Shown here one piece after another: positions 24,641 to 37,200 of a DNA stretch of 64,000 nucleotides (the stretch's first letter is position 1; the number at the start of each line of letters is the position of its first letter). Where the stretch lies: NCBI GenBank assembly GCA_037074765.1, contig JBAMDO010000570.1, positions 434,001-498,000 of the forward strand. The letters run 5' to 3'. Both the position numbers and the translations under genes were made by a program. A model generated the notes under the pieces. The model saw only the letters and a program-made list of their open reading frames with translations. It was not told the DNA's origin and did not search any database. Source of the DNA: Mansonella perstans. Taxonomy: Eukaryota > Nematoda > Chromadorea > Rhabditida > Onchocercidae.

Positions 24641-26964
24641 TTAACTAACCTTTTTACATACCGCACAACCTTCCGTGAAACAGGAATCTGTATACCAGAA
24701 CATACTATTTCTAGTCATATAAGCACAGTATTGATTACCAAGTGGAAAGCCAGGAAAAAATTTTTTGAAATCTACTTCACTTCCATCCAACCACTCAAAC
24801 TGATCGCTTGTTTCTCCGCGTAAACCAATGAAAGTTCGTTCACAACCGGTTAATCCTGAATAAAATTCATTGTCAAGATATCATGCTAACTTTTATTTCC
24901 CGAAAATCATAAGTTTTAACTATCAGAAAATAATTTCATAGGCATAATGCATACCGTATCACCATCATCTCTACAGTATCACTACCATTTCTACAGTATC
25001 ATCATTACCTCTGCCATATTACCATCACCTCTACCGTATCACCATCACCTTTATCTTCTTCATTTCCCAATATGAGTTAATGTAGTTAAGTTGATTACTT
25101 AGCACTTGTATAGCTTACCTTTAAAATTCCACTAATAGTTAATGAAATACTGATAGCGAATTTTTACTCTCATTCTAATAAGACAACGTTCATAGCCAGT
25201 GAGGTTTGACAAGGTGATTTATACTACATTTTTTGTGCAAGTTATGTGTTCAGTATCAGTGTTCATATAAAATGACAAGTTTTTCGTCGTAATTATGAAT
25301 AATAAATATCATCTTATGTTTATCATAAATATTATTATTTATTTAAAAATTAATAGAGCGAAAATTTTGAAATTGTGAAGTGCCCTCCATGTACAAATGC
25401 ATTTTCTGTTTCTGAATGTATCGAGACCAGGTGAGCATCTTCCGTGGCACACATTCGTTCATACTTCACTGCATTGATATTTCCGCTTTGAGAAATTGCA
25501 TTAATGAACTACAACGAACATTTATTGGTAGGAAGTATAAAAATAACTGGAATTAAGATTTAAGAAGTGAAGAAATTCTTAATCTGATAGAATGGAAAAT
25601 CCTTCCTGGAAAATCCAACTATTAATTTAATGAGTGCTAATTTGAATTTAAATATGCTTTTAAAAATTCAACTTATATAAAAGTTTACGTTTTACAGGAA
25701 AAAAAAGAAATTTCGAAGACTAACTTTATAATGAGCATTTGTTTCCTTGTTATGAATCCAGCCAGGATATTGTATATCTATAAGAATTGAATGTGCTCTC
25801 GAAAAATTATTTTTTGCAAATTCCAATAAAAGGTAAAGAATAAAGAGGTATCTGTTTCAAAGTTACTGCTAAGAAGACAAAGTGAAAGTTAAGAAAGATT
25901 CGTTGAAAATATAAGTCTTTTCTCCTTTATCCTTTTATATGATCGTTATGATTAACGAAAAGAAACAGGGAAGTATAAATGAGTGATTGAAGCGGAACTA
26001 ACCAACAGCACACAAATTACAGGTAGCTAATCAACAGTACACAAATTACGGGTAACTAACCAACAGTATATGAATTACAGGTAACTGACCAACAGTACAC
26101 AAATTACAGGTACGTTTGCACTTTTTCACCATGAGTTCCTGATAAGCTGATACTTCACAGAGCTTTTGAAGCATTGAGCATAACGAGTAGTTATTATCCA
26201 TGCATCCAGAATATCTACATAGGCCACAACTACCAGCACATTCTACTGCTAGGATTGCCTTAAATGCAGCATCCGTTGTAGCGCACTGATTTCGTTCTGC
26301 AATCGCGCGACAATTCAAAGCAGAATCTGCAAAGGTAAAAATAATATTTGAAATATTTTAAAAAATTTACAAGTGAAACATACGACTTGTACTGTTTTTT
26401 TCTAACATATCATATTGAGACCCAAATTAGTCAGAAGAAAAAAATTAGTCAGAAAACAGAAAATTAGTCAAATTAATTAGAAAAAAAAAAAGAAAATCAA
26501 TATTAGACTAATCAAGAATCTTAGCATATGGATCGTATTGCACAAATTTTTTAGCAAATTTTTAATAATAACGTAACAAACCTTCCTTATCATTACACAT
26601 GAAATCAGGATGTTGACAGCAACTGCGACACTGTTTCCTGCATTCCACAACTCTATGTGATTTGAAATCCATACAGTGTTCATTTATTACTGGACTAAAA
26701 AGAAAAATTAAATTATACAATTTTAAAAACTTACCGAATTATAAAAGCTAATCATACACAAATACTAGCATTTATAACTGAGGTAAAAATTAAAATTGAA
26801 ACGAACAAAGCTTCTTTGACTGGAAATTTTTCCTTGCAAAGCATGTCACCCAGTACATTGGAACATTTTGTCGCAGAGAATTCATCTGAACATGGTGATG
26901 TAGCTGCTTGAATTGTTGAAATAAAGGAAAGATAAAGTAGTAAGTATAGCATTCGTTGATTCAT
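24641..26964 (-). CDS. Secreted protein with three ShKT domains and a C-type lectin domain
   Basis: Exons, right to left: 26807-26964, 26582-26694, 26090-26326, 25725-25777, 25395-25508, 25119-25131 (13 nt), 24641-24855; 903 nt, 300 residues. A signal peptide is clear (MLYLLLYLSFISTIQA). Three six-cysteine ShKT modules follow; the second (CRAIAERNQC to GSCGLC) and third (CMDNNYSLC to RTCNLC) are textbook, the first spans the first intron. The C-terminal half is a C-type lectin fold: AHLVSIHSETENAF, IGLRGETSDQFEWLDGS, then NQYC, DSC and CAVC. The usual first cysteine pair of long-form lectins is replaced (YPGW, AHYK) and there is no EPN or QPD calcium/sugar motif, so calcium-dependent sugar binding is doubtful. 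Likely extracellular or surface protein. The 13-nt exon and the weak first donor are the least certain parts. The stop comes directly after CKK; splicing to an exon at 22198-22269 is an alternative. Confidence 0.75.
24950..25055. repeat. Degenerate 20-bp tandem repeat in a lectin-gene intron
   Basis: Units resembling TATCACCATCACCTCTACAG or TACCG repeat about five times with substitutions. It lies between the microexon and the last lectin exon. Confidence 0.6.
25119..25131 (-). other. Candidate 13-nt microexon of the lectin gene
   Basis: On the minus strand TGGAATTTTAAAG is preceded by CTATTAG and followed by GTAAGC. It joins in phase with both neighbours and supplies W-N-F-K between SETENAF and GLTGCERTF. 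Without it the two flanking lectin exons are out of phase (0 against 1). Confidence 0.55.
25996..26111 (-). repeat. 29-bp tandem repeat, four units, covering an exon end and its splice donor
   Basis: Units start at 25996, 26025, 26054 and 26083. On the minus strand each reads ACCTGTAATTTGTGTACTG and then TTGGTTAGTT or a variant. The highest-coordinate unit encodes the last residues of ShKT domain 3 (TCNLC) and contains the donor used in my model. Confidence 0.9.
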
Positions 26965-27608
26965 TTATTGAAATCTAAAAAGAATTACGAAAAAAGACAA
27001 TTATTTCCTCCTAAGGTCAATTAGCAACACATAAATGGAAAATTTGTTAATTTGTGCCACCGATTTAGTTTATAATTAAGAATCCCTATGATAAATTTCA
27101 AAGAAATTCGTTTAATAGAAAGAATGTGCAATTGAATTGAATTTGTATTCAACAATCCCATTGCTCAACCAATTTAAAAAAAAAAAAAAAAAGGAAAAAT
27201 TGCTGAACTCATAAATATTATGACAGGATGGGACATTGAACCCAATAAAACTATTTTCAAACTTCAATTCGATATTTCAATTTTGGTACAATCAATTCTC
27301 CAGTTTAAACATTTCTTTTTAATTTATTTCCACTTGCGATAATGATTAGTTGAATGGTAGTATGTCAGTGTTGATAATCATGACTATCATCATCATCATC
27401 ATCATCATTAATAATCAACAGCACTTGCTATAGTTATTATCGTGCTTATCAGTATATAATTCACGCACTGTTTGATTGGTTAGTATTCCGGATGGAACCT
27501 ATGAGTTGCATATCGGCACAAGAACTTTTTCGACTACCCGCTATTAAAAAGTAGTTCAATTGGGGAGTAAATGGTATCGGTTCGGTCATATTTTTCTAGA
27601 TCAGCGTA
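26965..27608. other. Bidirectional upstream region between the lectin gene and DCAF13
   Basis: The two genes start 644 bp apart on opposite strands, so their promoters lie here. Contains an A-run near 27177-27193 and an ATC microsatellite at about 27385-27409. The sequence TTTTTCTAG ends 9 bases before the DCAF13 ATG and is a good trans-splice acceptor. Confidence 0.5.
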
Positions 27609-30507
27609 ATGCGAGTAAAAGTATTATCACGAAATCCAAGTGATTATCAGCGAGAAACGAGAAATGATATTTACAAAGGTGAATATATTGTTCTTTTTAC
27701 CTGTTTTCGTTTACCTTACAATTAATGGATTCGTTCTACTGCTAAATGTTATGAATAGCTGCCACATAGACAGATAATAGACATAAGTACTCTGTGTAAA
27801 GCATCAAAACATAAATAAACATTACCTAGATGAGTCAACAGATAGATATTATTAATTTAAACTTCTTTATGATATTTTTATTTGAATGCAAAATGATCCA
27901 AACGAGCTTCTAATTGAGTTATTAAAAAATGAATTTTCAGCTCCACGGAACTTTAGCTTGCCGGAAGATCCGTTTCAAGTTCAAGTGGAGTATACACGAG
28001 CGCTGAATGCGGCTAAACTAAACAGGTAAGTGTAATCAGTTTTCTGTCAATCAATTTAAAATATTTCAAGCAATGATTTTTTGCAAGAATGATGCAGTTA
28101 GATGATGGTGTTGTTTGATATCTATACAGTTTGGGTAATTTACCGAAAACAGTACTTATTAGAGTTCCTTTTTTCATATTGAAAGAAACGGAGCGAATAC
28201 TCACCAAGAAATGTAGTTTTACTATTAAAGAAAGAAAGTTTTACTATTTTCATATTGTACTTCTAGTAGAAAATACTGCTGAAAATGTATTTTTATCTCA
28301 ATTTTGATTGTTTTATCTCAATTTTGATTGATGGTTGTCATTTAGCGTGTAAATGAGAGTCTAACAGTTATTTTTTTACAGGGTCTTTGCAAAGCCATTC
28401 ATTTCAAGTTTGGATGGTCATAGTGATGGCGTTTCAGTGCTTTGTAAACATCCTATCAGGTAGATCAATGAAGTTTCGTTTAATTATTTATTAATTGCGT
28501 TGAATTTATCAGTATTTTCATAAGTTTTGAAAGCAGTCAATAACTGCATTTTAGATTATCGACGATTTTATCTGGCGGCCGGGATGGACAAGTACGGATA
28601 TGGAATTTGCCACTGCATAAATGTCTGGCAACGATTCAGGCACACAGTGGACCTGTCAATGGTAAAATTTCATGTTTTCCATGCTTTCTTCAAAGTGTAC
28701 AGTGTAATTTACTTCACTAGTTTATTTTCTGTAGCATTTCCTAATCACGCAAAATGGTTAGTAAGAAAAAATATTATTTTAACATTTTGCCTTCAATAAT
28801 TTGTAATTTAAGGGATCTCTTGTGATAATTCTTCGGGTGAAACCTTCATAACTGTTGGACACGATTCACAGCTGAAACACTGGCGTTGTCCCGATCCGGT
28901 CGAAGGTGATCTCTCAGAACCTGTACATTCAACACCTCTTAATGGTGTTGCTCATGCTGTTTCACATATTGTGAATAGTGCTGACTATGTTACATGCGGT
29001 GAGGGCATCCATGTATGGAATAAGTTAAGGTAAGTTGGACAAATGTTAAGAATATTTTAATTTCTGTTTTGAATGATTTATTGAATATGTTGAATATGTT
29101 CATTAAAAACATCTATACTCCAGAGATTCTCCGATCCGAATATACAATTTGGGCGTTGATTCAATTTATACAGTCAAGTGCAATCCTGTCGAACCAGAGA
29201 TTACAGTGGGTTGTGGTAGTGATAGGACTATTGTATTACTGGACACAAGGCAGAAATTTCCATTAAAAAAAGTGAATTTCTTAAAATTTTGACTACATGA
29301 AGTTGAACAATTTTAATAAATAGGCAGAATTCACTGACTAAATAAGCTTATCTCTGTCTTCTATTTCCCACTTGATATTCATTCAGGTGACAATGAAATT
29401 GCGTCCAAATGCGATAAGCTGGAATCCAATGGAAGCTTTTACATTCACAGCAGCAAACGAAGATTATAAGTATAATCAGCTTTCATATTTCTGTTTCGTT
29501 GTTATTGTTGATCAGTAATTGTCTTATCGTATTTCTTTTCTAGCTTGTATACGTTCGATATTCGAAAATTGACTGATCCTCGACGCGTACATAAGGGTCA
29601 TACAAATGCAGTGATGGATGTTGATTACTCACCCACAGGAACTGAATTTGTTTCTGGAAGCTATGACCGTTCATTAAGGATCTTTCCTGTAGAATCATTT
29701 AGCAGTAGGTATATTGTTTGAAGACTTCCGTCTCTTTTATTGTTTTTGTTCAGAAAGGATCTAGTAGTTCTATTTTGTTCAGTACTGGACGCGATTGAAT
29801 TCGGAATTTCTTTTAGGGAAATATACCACACCAAGCGAATGCAACAGGTGCTTTCTGTGCTGTGGTCACTGGATAACAAGTTTGTGTTATCTGGTTCTGA
29901 TGAAATGAACATTCGCTTATGGAAAGCAAATGCAAGTGAGAAATTGGGTCCGGTATGTATCTTATTGATGTCTTTTTTTTCTTTCGTTTGATACATTTTG
30001 CACTCGTTGTCTTGTTTCCTTACAGAAGTTCCACAAATTAGGTAATTTAAGATTTGCATTAATTTCACTCTAGCTGCATCGACGTGAACGTGCGGCACTT
30101 AATTACAATGCGCGATTGCTGGAAGTTTATGGTGAGCATCCTGAAATTAAACGAATAGTGAAACGTCGTTTCGTTCCGAGATCAATTTACACGTATGTTT
30201 TCTTTTTCTTTGTTAGCAAATGTCATAGACTATTTATATTATGATATTGAATACTGTTTACAAAAAAGTTGCATAACTTTTGAGGGAGGTCTTAGTCGTA
30301 TACGACGAGTACTGTATTTGATTGAAAATTCCCCAAGTTTAATATATGTCAAAAGATTTTCTCAATTTTAGTGCCACAAAGGAGCATAAAGCAATGGGTA
30401 TGTCACGACGGCGCAAAGAAGAAAACAGAAGGAAGCATTCGAAACCTGGTACAGTTCCATATGTTCCGGAACACTTGCAACATATGGTAAAGGAATCTGT
30501 TCCGTGA
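27609..30507 (+). CDS. DCAF13: DCAF13/SOF1 WD40-repeat ribosome biogenesis protein
   Basis: Eleven exons: 27609-27678, 27941-28025, 28382-28459, 28555-28661, 28813-29029, 29124-29271, 29387-29469, 29544-29708, 29817-29952, 30074-30192, 30372-30507; 1344 nt, 447 residues, the same size as the human protein (about 445). The N-terminus MRVKVLSRNPSDYQRE and the segment VEYTRALNAAKLNR match the family. WD40 blades follow (SGGRDGQVRIW, TVGHDSQLKHW, SSLDGHSDGV, SGSDEMNIRLW). The C-terminal SOF1 domain has RERAALNYN, VKRRFVPRSIY and a basic lysine/arginine stretch. The family acts in the nucleolus in the small-subunit processome (18S rRNA maturation) and also as a CUL4-DDB1 substrate receptor. An AATAAA at 30615-30620 is a probable polyadenylation signal. 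Confidence 0.96.
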
Positions 30508-31207
30508 ATCTCGTTAGGAATTACCATTTCTTTAAAAAGTGGTTCAACTGTTGAGAAATTAAGGTCATGAAACTTCAAGAAAATGAAATGAATGTATGAT
30601 TTAAGGAAAAGATAAATAAAATTCTTGTTTTATACTTAAGAGCGCAGTTCTTGATAAAATTTGTTTTTTTAATTGCATTTGTTTCCATAATTATTTTTGC
30701 TGAACAGCGTTTCGTTCCAAAAAAAAAAAAAAAAAAAAAAAAATGAATTTTTTCTCTTTGTCTTATTGAATAAAGTTTTCAGTATGCTTTACATTTACTG
30801 AATAACCGCTTATTTCTTCATTGGTATTTTATTGTTGTTACATCAAATAAATTATTAAATGCAGTTGAACATGGCATTTTTTAGATGATTGTTGGTAAGC
30901 TTCCTGGCAGACACATCTGTTTGTTTTATCTGTATGCTTTTAACTGTAAATTTCAACTTCGTGTATATGAAATTGAAATTTACAGTTAAATGTAATACAT
31001 TGTTTGCGTTCTGGAAATCAGCGATTTGCATGATATATTGCAAAAAAGTCATTACGAAATTGACACATATACAAATCAAACTTAGAAGTTTTACGAATAC
31101 TTTTATAATTCGAGCACTTTATCATGAAAATTGTGTCACTTCCTGTTAGCAGTTTAGTGTTTCAAAGATCTGTCCGTCATATCTTCTGCTGAAGTTTGCT
31201 GGGTAAA
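30508..31207. other. Convergent intergenic region between DCAF13 and the TTBK-like kinase
   Basis: Both genes end here. It contains an A-run at about 30720-30743 and an inverted repeat at 30940-30989. No gene seen; short frames over the inverted repeat are mirror images of each other. Confidence 0.5.
30940..30989. repeat. Inverted repeat, 21-bp arms with one mismatch and 8-bp loop
   Basis: The left arm starts TTAACTGTAAATTTCAA and the right arm ends TTGAAATTTACAGTTAA. It lies between two converging 3' ends. Could be a small foldback element or simply a hairpin in the overlap of two 3' regions. Confidence 0.8.
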
Positions 31208-33540
31208 TCAGGATCCATGCTGATCAGTCATTTGATCAATAATTTTTTGCAGCACTTTCGGATCTTCTTGCCATTCAAATGGTTTGTTCTCGTCAATCTG
31301 AATACGAAAATCACGCCTTAAAGAAATGATGTTGATTTCTAACAAAATCATTTCTTCATTTCGGGGAATTTTTATGCTGGTAGTTTCAAATCCGGTGTTT
31401 GGTTTATTCGAAAGTGTTCTTTATGATGCATTACCTTTAAGCGATCCATGGCTCGATTGATCAAAGCATGAATGACGCGATAACTCGGTCGAGCATTAAA
31501 TCTAAACTTTTCAAAGTTTCTAGCACATTTCCGCGGTTTTTTAAGATTCTCAGGGAAAATAGAAGGGATAAGACCAATAAAATTTTTTGGAATAAAATAA
31601 GAAACTAAAAAATTACGCAGTTTGATCGATGATATCAAGAATTGTTTCAAATTCCTGGGGACAGTTGCCAAGTAGCAATTGTCTGCCTGGACCACGGGTG
31701 AATTTTTTCCATTCTCCAACTAACAAGTATTCTCGTTTGGGATCATGAATGAACCAAGGCAAATTTCCTGCAGCGAATGATGTTTGCCAGGAACATTTCT
31801 CATGTTTCTATTTTTTTACAGTATCCTTCGACCAATATCTTAATTTGAATTTTAATTTGTCATCATATAATTATTCGTATTTAACAAGAACCGCACAATT
31901 ACTTTGAGCATGAAAAAAATATGCGATGTGCGGGTGGAATTTTTCCAAGTTCTCTTACCAACAATCATTTCAATAATCATATAAAACCATGATTCCAGGT
32001 CATCTTTTCGACATTGTTCCGAAAAATCGTGTGCATTTATAGGTGCATAATAAATTGTACCCATTAAACTGGCTGCATCACGTCGTTTAACCAATGTGCC
32101 ATTCTCTCGACTACATTTAATTTGATAGAATGTCTATGACACAAAGTTAGTCCAGTTAAAAATACTAATTAATCAGGTGTAAAATAATATTAATTATCAA
32201 TGAAGACAAAGTATGATCGTCTGCAACAACTAACATGAATCTTCGTGCAAAACCAAAATCAAGCATGTAAATTAATTCTATATTTTTCTTCCCAATACAA
32301 AAATTGTTTGCCTTAACGTCACGACAAAGCCATCCACTGTCGTGAAGTGTTTCAATACGTCGCAATGTCTGAGAGGCAAGTTTAAGAGCTGTTGTGAGAC
32401 TAAATCTGAAAAGAAATTCTTCCACTGTAATTCGTACGTGATGACATTCAACGAGCTCTCGATACTTGAACTCTAACCTGCTTTCCGTTATTTGCGTACT
32501 TCTCGGTAATGTCTCGTTGTAATGAAAGTAACAATTAATGTATAAAGTGAAACAATCAATGCAAAGTACTTCTCAGTTATTAAGAATGAGAAATATCTTG
32601 AGAGATGGTAGTAATAGTGGTTTCGTACTTTTTCACAAGTTAATTTAACTGGTCATTACTTCAATTCAAGAGTTCAAGTTGATATTTTCATTGCATTGAG
32701 AAATTGGAGAAAGAAAATAGTGAAATGAAATTGAAGTGAACATCATTTTAAATTAATTATGCTGGAAGCCAAAATTTGGTCAGTTAAAACTAAAATTAAA
32801 ATTACTATTCACTTTTTTGATGGTATTGAACGCCTCAGGCATTGTAAATCTGGACCGACCAATTCCATGATTATATATTTGTAAAGTGGTGTTCTACCAG
32901 TAGCAATTAGACGGGGAAATCCCGCGACAATGTCTTGACGATTAAGTTGCTTCAGCACTAATGCATCCAATTTCAATACAGGCCTATAATTGGTTAAATT
33001 ATCTTATTCTACTTATATCGTATTTTATACTGTACTTATATCGTACTTTATTCTACCATACTTAGCATTAAAATTTATATATTCATAGAAAAGTAAGCAA
33101 TTCATAAGCAAATGATGCATGCAAAGATTTGAATTGAAAAAAGAAGCAATAGAATTTGTTGTAAATTGATTTATATGAAGGACTTTTCTATACGATACTT
33201 ATTTATTAAATAATCATTGGTGACATTGATGACATATGTTAAATCTGCTAAGAATGGACACAAATTTTCTCGCTTTAAATATCGTAATATTTACAATGCT
33301 TTACAGTATTTTTGATAATATAATAATGTAAATAGCCATGATGAAAAAAAGGAACCTCCTCGATCCTACTGTCCCCTCAATCTTCATAGCATATTGCATA
33401 CAACCCTCATTTATGGCATAAACTTTGCTAAATGGACCATCGTAGAGCTTTGATTGAACATGGTACTGTTTTCCTTTCAATGTCACCTCTGAACCAATAG
33501 CTGGTAGTTTATTATTATCATCATTATCCTTATTTCCCAT
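31208..33540 (-). CDS. Tau-tubulin-kinase-like protein kinase of the CK1 superfamily
   Basis: Seven exons, right to left: 33356-33540, 32813-32983, 32235-32405, 31959-32110, 31617-31767, 31435-31501, 31208-31297; 987 nt, 328 residues, the usual length for the nematode TTBK-like group. Lys53 (YAMKIEG) is the ATP lysine; LKQLNRQDIVAGFPRLIATGR and YIIMELVGPDL match the N-lobe. The catalytic loop reads GWLCRDVKANNF: Asp148, Lys150 and Asn153 are present but the usual His of HRD is Cys146. DFG is at 168-170. The CK1-type region GTIYYAPINAH, with DDLESWFYMIIEM, replaces the APE motif. The glycine loop (YDGPFSKVY) is degenerate. Expected to be a cytoplasmic Ser/Thr kinase; this family is greatly expanded in nematodes and often male or sperm enriched. 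Substrate unknown. Confidence 0.92.
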
Positions 33541-34245
33541 AAATATTAATATTTCAATGTCACCTAACAGCTGTGATACCGTTCAGAATGAAGACAAATA
33601 ATCAAAATGACTGTTTCAGAAAAGTATTGTGCCTTGAAACTAGAAATATTATGCACAACCACAATTATCAACTTCTTCCCGAAAATACCGTAACTCATTT
33701 GTTAAGTACCATAAGACCATAAAATGTGTTTATTTGATCGAATAACTAAAAAGATCACTAAAGAAATAAATGTTAAAGAAACTGAACCCAAATTACGCCT
33801 ATGTCAGAACTGAATCTGAAGCTCTTGCGCTTTAAGATTTGTGGAACAACAGAAATCAATAGATCCGAAAATTTTTGGCAGATGTTCTTAGAAACAAAAA
33901 GATTATACTTTGCAGTGGGATAGTTGAAATTTATGCAAGTCCTGAATATGTATCAAGTGATCAAATCAAGCAAAAGTTTATTTTTGCAAAACAACAACGA
34001 TCGACAACAGCAGCAGTAGTGGTTAAATAAAGCTTTAAATAATTCAACTTCAAAAATAGCTATGAAAATTCATAGAAAGTAAAAAAAAACGATCAGATAC
34101 TCATTCCAATTCTCAAGCTAACAAATTTTTGAACTTGAAAGTTGAATGATCTAGTCGAAATGATTCTTTTGACTTCTTACCAAATTACTAAACTCACATG
34201 AATTTTAGCAGTTAAAAAACAATGGAAATATTTTTTTGCCGGGAT
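33541..34245. other. Spacer between the TTBK-like kinase and cct-2
   Basis: Two minus-strand genes in tandem are separated by about 700 bp. It should contain the kinase promoter and the cct-2 3' untranslated region; a minus-strand AATAAA corresponds to 33977-33982. An AG about 24 bases upstream of the kinase ATG could be an acceptor. No gene seen. Confidence 0.5.
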
Positions 34246-37200
34246 TTAACATGGTCTACGATCGCGTGCTCGTTGTCGCGGTGCGCTTTTGATGATGTTG
34301 TCCACACGAAGAATCTAAAGTCATGAAAATTATTCCAAAAAAAAATTCGTTGTCTTCTTTACTAGAGTTTTAGAATTCAAACTTTTACTTCCTGCTGGTT
34401 CCTGATGCAAAAGATGAAAGGGCGTTATAAAATATTGCCTTTTTAAAAGAGCTGAAATTCAAACACCTCACCTGCTCAGCTGCTTCTGCTGCACTCGAGA
34501 CCATGCATAACTTTACATTGAACGACTCGATCAGACCTTTTTTAATAACATCCGCCGGTTCACCTTTTTCGATATCTAGAAACTATAAGCAGTATGACGC
34601 TATTACCAGTAATTCTAATCGAAATCATCTGTTTCACAATATATTGTTTTTACTACTTAAAACTAAACAGAAACACTTATTCTAAGCAACCGTAATCAAA
34701 TGCAGCAATATATCTCCATTCAAAACCTTTCTTATACGTGTATATTATTCACAGAAGTGATTGTCGCTATACATATTATAGATGAAATGATTAAAGTTAT
34801 CCTACTGTATTGATTTATAAGCTTCCGAACCATCTAAAAATCAAAAACTGCCATCTTCTTCGCATGATCAAGAAAAAGATATAAACCAACCAATCCCCAT
34901 ACAATGATTGCCATTGCTGTGATAAGCACGTAACTTCGACACGATTTCTGCACTATCCAGACCAGCATTATCGCAAATGTAAGTTGGCAACTGCGCCAGT
35001 GCACGAGCAAACGCCTCAACAGCAAGCGATTCTTTCCCAGAAATCTTAATTTGACAAATTTACTATACAAATTATTTAAAATAGTATCAAAATCAACCAT
35101 AATTATAAATCACTGCTTTAACAGGTAAATAACGGATACATATTTCAATCTAATTTTCAATACCTTCTGACTCTCAGATAACGCTGCAGTGCTCATCAAA
35201 ATTTCAGACGCTCCCGCACCAGCAACTGTGCGTGCTTCTTTAACATGAGTCACTAAGACACACAAGACATCATGAAGCGATCGTTCTGCTTCATCAAGAA
35301 TTTGTTGCGTTGAACCACGAACAACAATACTGCATGCCTCACCTAAAAATGGTAGCATAGCAACAGTAATTCATATTAGAAATTAAAGATCTTCAGAAAT
35401 CAAAAACTTAGTGGTTATGAAATGGAAATTATTAGAAAAATTATCACAAAAATTTCACAAAGATCTATTCATACCAATAGGAACGCCAGAAAATCGCAGC
35501 AGCCGATCTTCACCAACCATAACTTCCTCGATAAGATCACAGGAACCAAGCTTAACTAATTCAGGTGAATCAAATGTTGACACAATTTCACCACCTATAA
35601 AATATGATATAAAGAACCTTAAATACAGATAAAAATAGAATATACTGATTAGAAAGTATAGGAAAATATACCAAGAACAAGAGCAAGTCTTTCAATCCCC
35701 TCAAAGTCGGCATGTTCAATGGCCATGATACCAGCGTCAGCAAAGAGCTGTTCCGGATAATTGTAAATCAACTGCCGATTGATAAATACGTTAATTTTGT
35801 GTGCTATGATTTTATTTACCTACAACAAATTTAATTCCAGATTACTTAAATTAATTCAAATATTTTTTAAACTGCACTAATAATACTAACCAAATAATTT
35901 AATTTATAAATTGACCTTGTCTTTCATTTTTTGTTTTTCTGCAACTTCCAGTTCTGCAACCTTAGCAACAGAATCTACGCGCACTCTTGAACCAAATACT
36001 TTCACCTAAAAATTAAAACCCTTCGAACATATTTATACAAATTCTTAAGCATCAAAAATTCTCTGATTAATCTAAAAATGGGAATCAGTAGTAGACAAGC
36101 ACGTTCTACAAAAATATAGATCCCAAAATTCAGCCAAACACTCAACAAGCAAATGCGAAGAAACGTATACTAGTTTACGAGATAGAGATAATAATGCTTA
36201 AAATTGTAAGCTGCTGATAATATCATTTCTATTTATTTCCAATTTCATTTGTTAATCAGCGCATGCACAAACCTTGTCAGTGTCCATCGGTGTGTTAGCA
36301 ATCAGAATTTTTGCATTTTCCATTTTTTTTGGTTGGTACATACCTGGACGCTTTTCAAGCAGAAATCCTTAACAATGAAAAATGAAAAACAAAAAAGCGA
36401 AATTTCAGCAACTGAAAAGAAACAACTATAAAATACAAGTGTTACTTCTTTTGAGCAACTATGTCACCCCTGATACCGACAGCAAGAAATATACGATCTA
36501 TCAAAAGAATCGACTTCAAAGATAAAATTATCAACAAGCGCCTGTTCTTGGAAAACTAATTAAAAATTCGTGCTAAAATAACTCAATTCTTTAACATCGA
36601 AAGCATATTTTTCTCCATTATACTTTTTACTCTAACCTTTGTCCAGATAGCTGTCATCCATCGAACCACCCAATTTTTTGATAACCTGAATTGATTCTAG
36701 ACATCCAGAGCCTTTTAAACGCAATACAGCATCGACAGCCAGTTGAGCAAAATGTTCTTTATGCTGCGCTAAAATTTTGGATCCCAATGTTGTTCGAGCT
36801 ATTTTCAGTAAATCATCACGCATTTCTGCTGAATTGGAAGTTTTCGCTGATGCTCGGAGAGCATCTTGAGCTATTTTCAAGGCCCGGCGATAGCCAGCTA
36901 TAATTGTTTGTGGATGAATTCGGGCAGCAATCAGTCGTTCGGCTTCTTTCAATAACTCAGCAGCAAAAACAGTCACTGATGTTGTTCCATCACCCACTTC
37001 CGAATCTTGTGTCATTGAAATTTCTAAACAACAGAAAATTCTCACTGCTGGGAAAAGTAAAAAAAAATAAAGGACAATTCAGAATCACAACTGATGGATA
37101 AGTACGATTTCCAAATTTCAGGCCTCATCTCCAATTATAAGTATTGGCATGTTTGATGGACAGTTACAGCCCTATAACATTCACTCTCTTGAATGAATTA

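Noticed and set aside
29661..30098. 145-codon minus-strand frame
   Set aside because: It lies across coding exons and introns of DCAF13 on the other strand, whose homology is unambiguous.
31372..31719. 115-codon minus-strand frame
   Set aside because: It runs through an intron in a different frame from the TTBK-like exons; the spliced model matches the kinase family.
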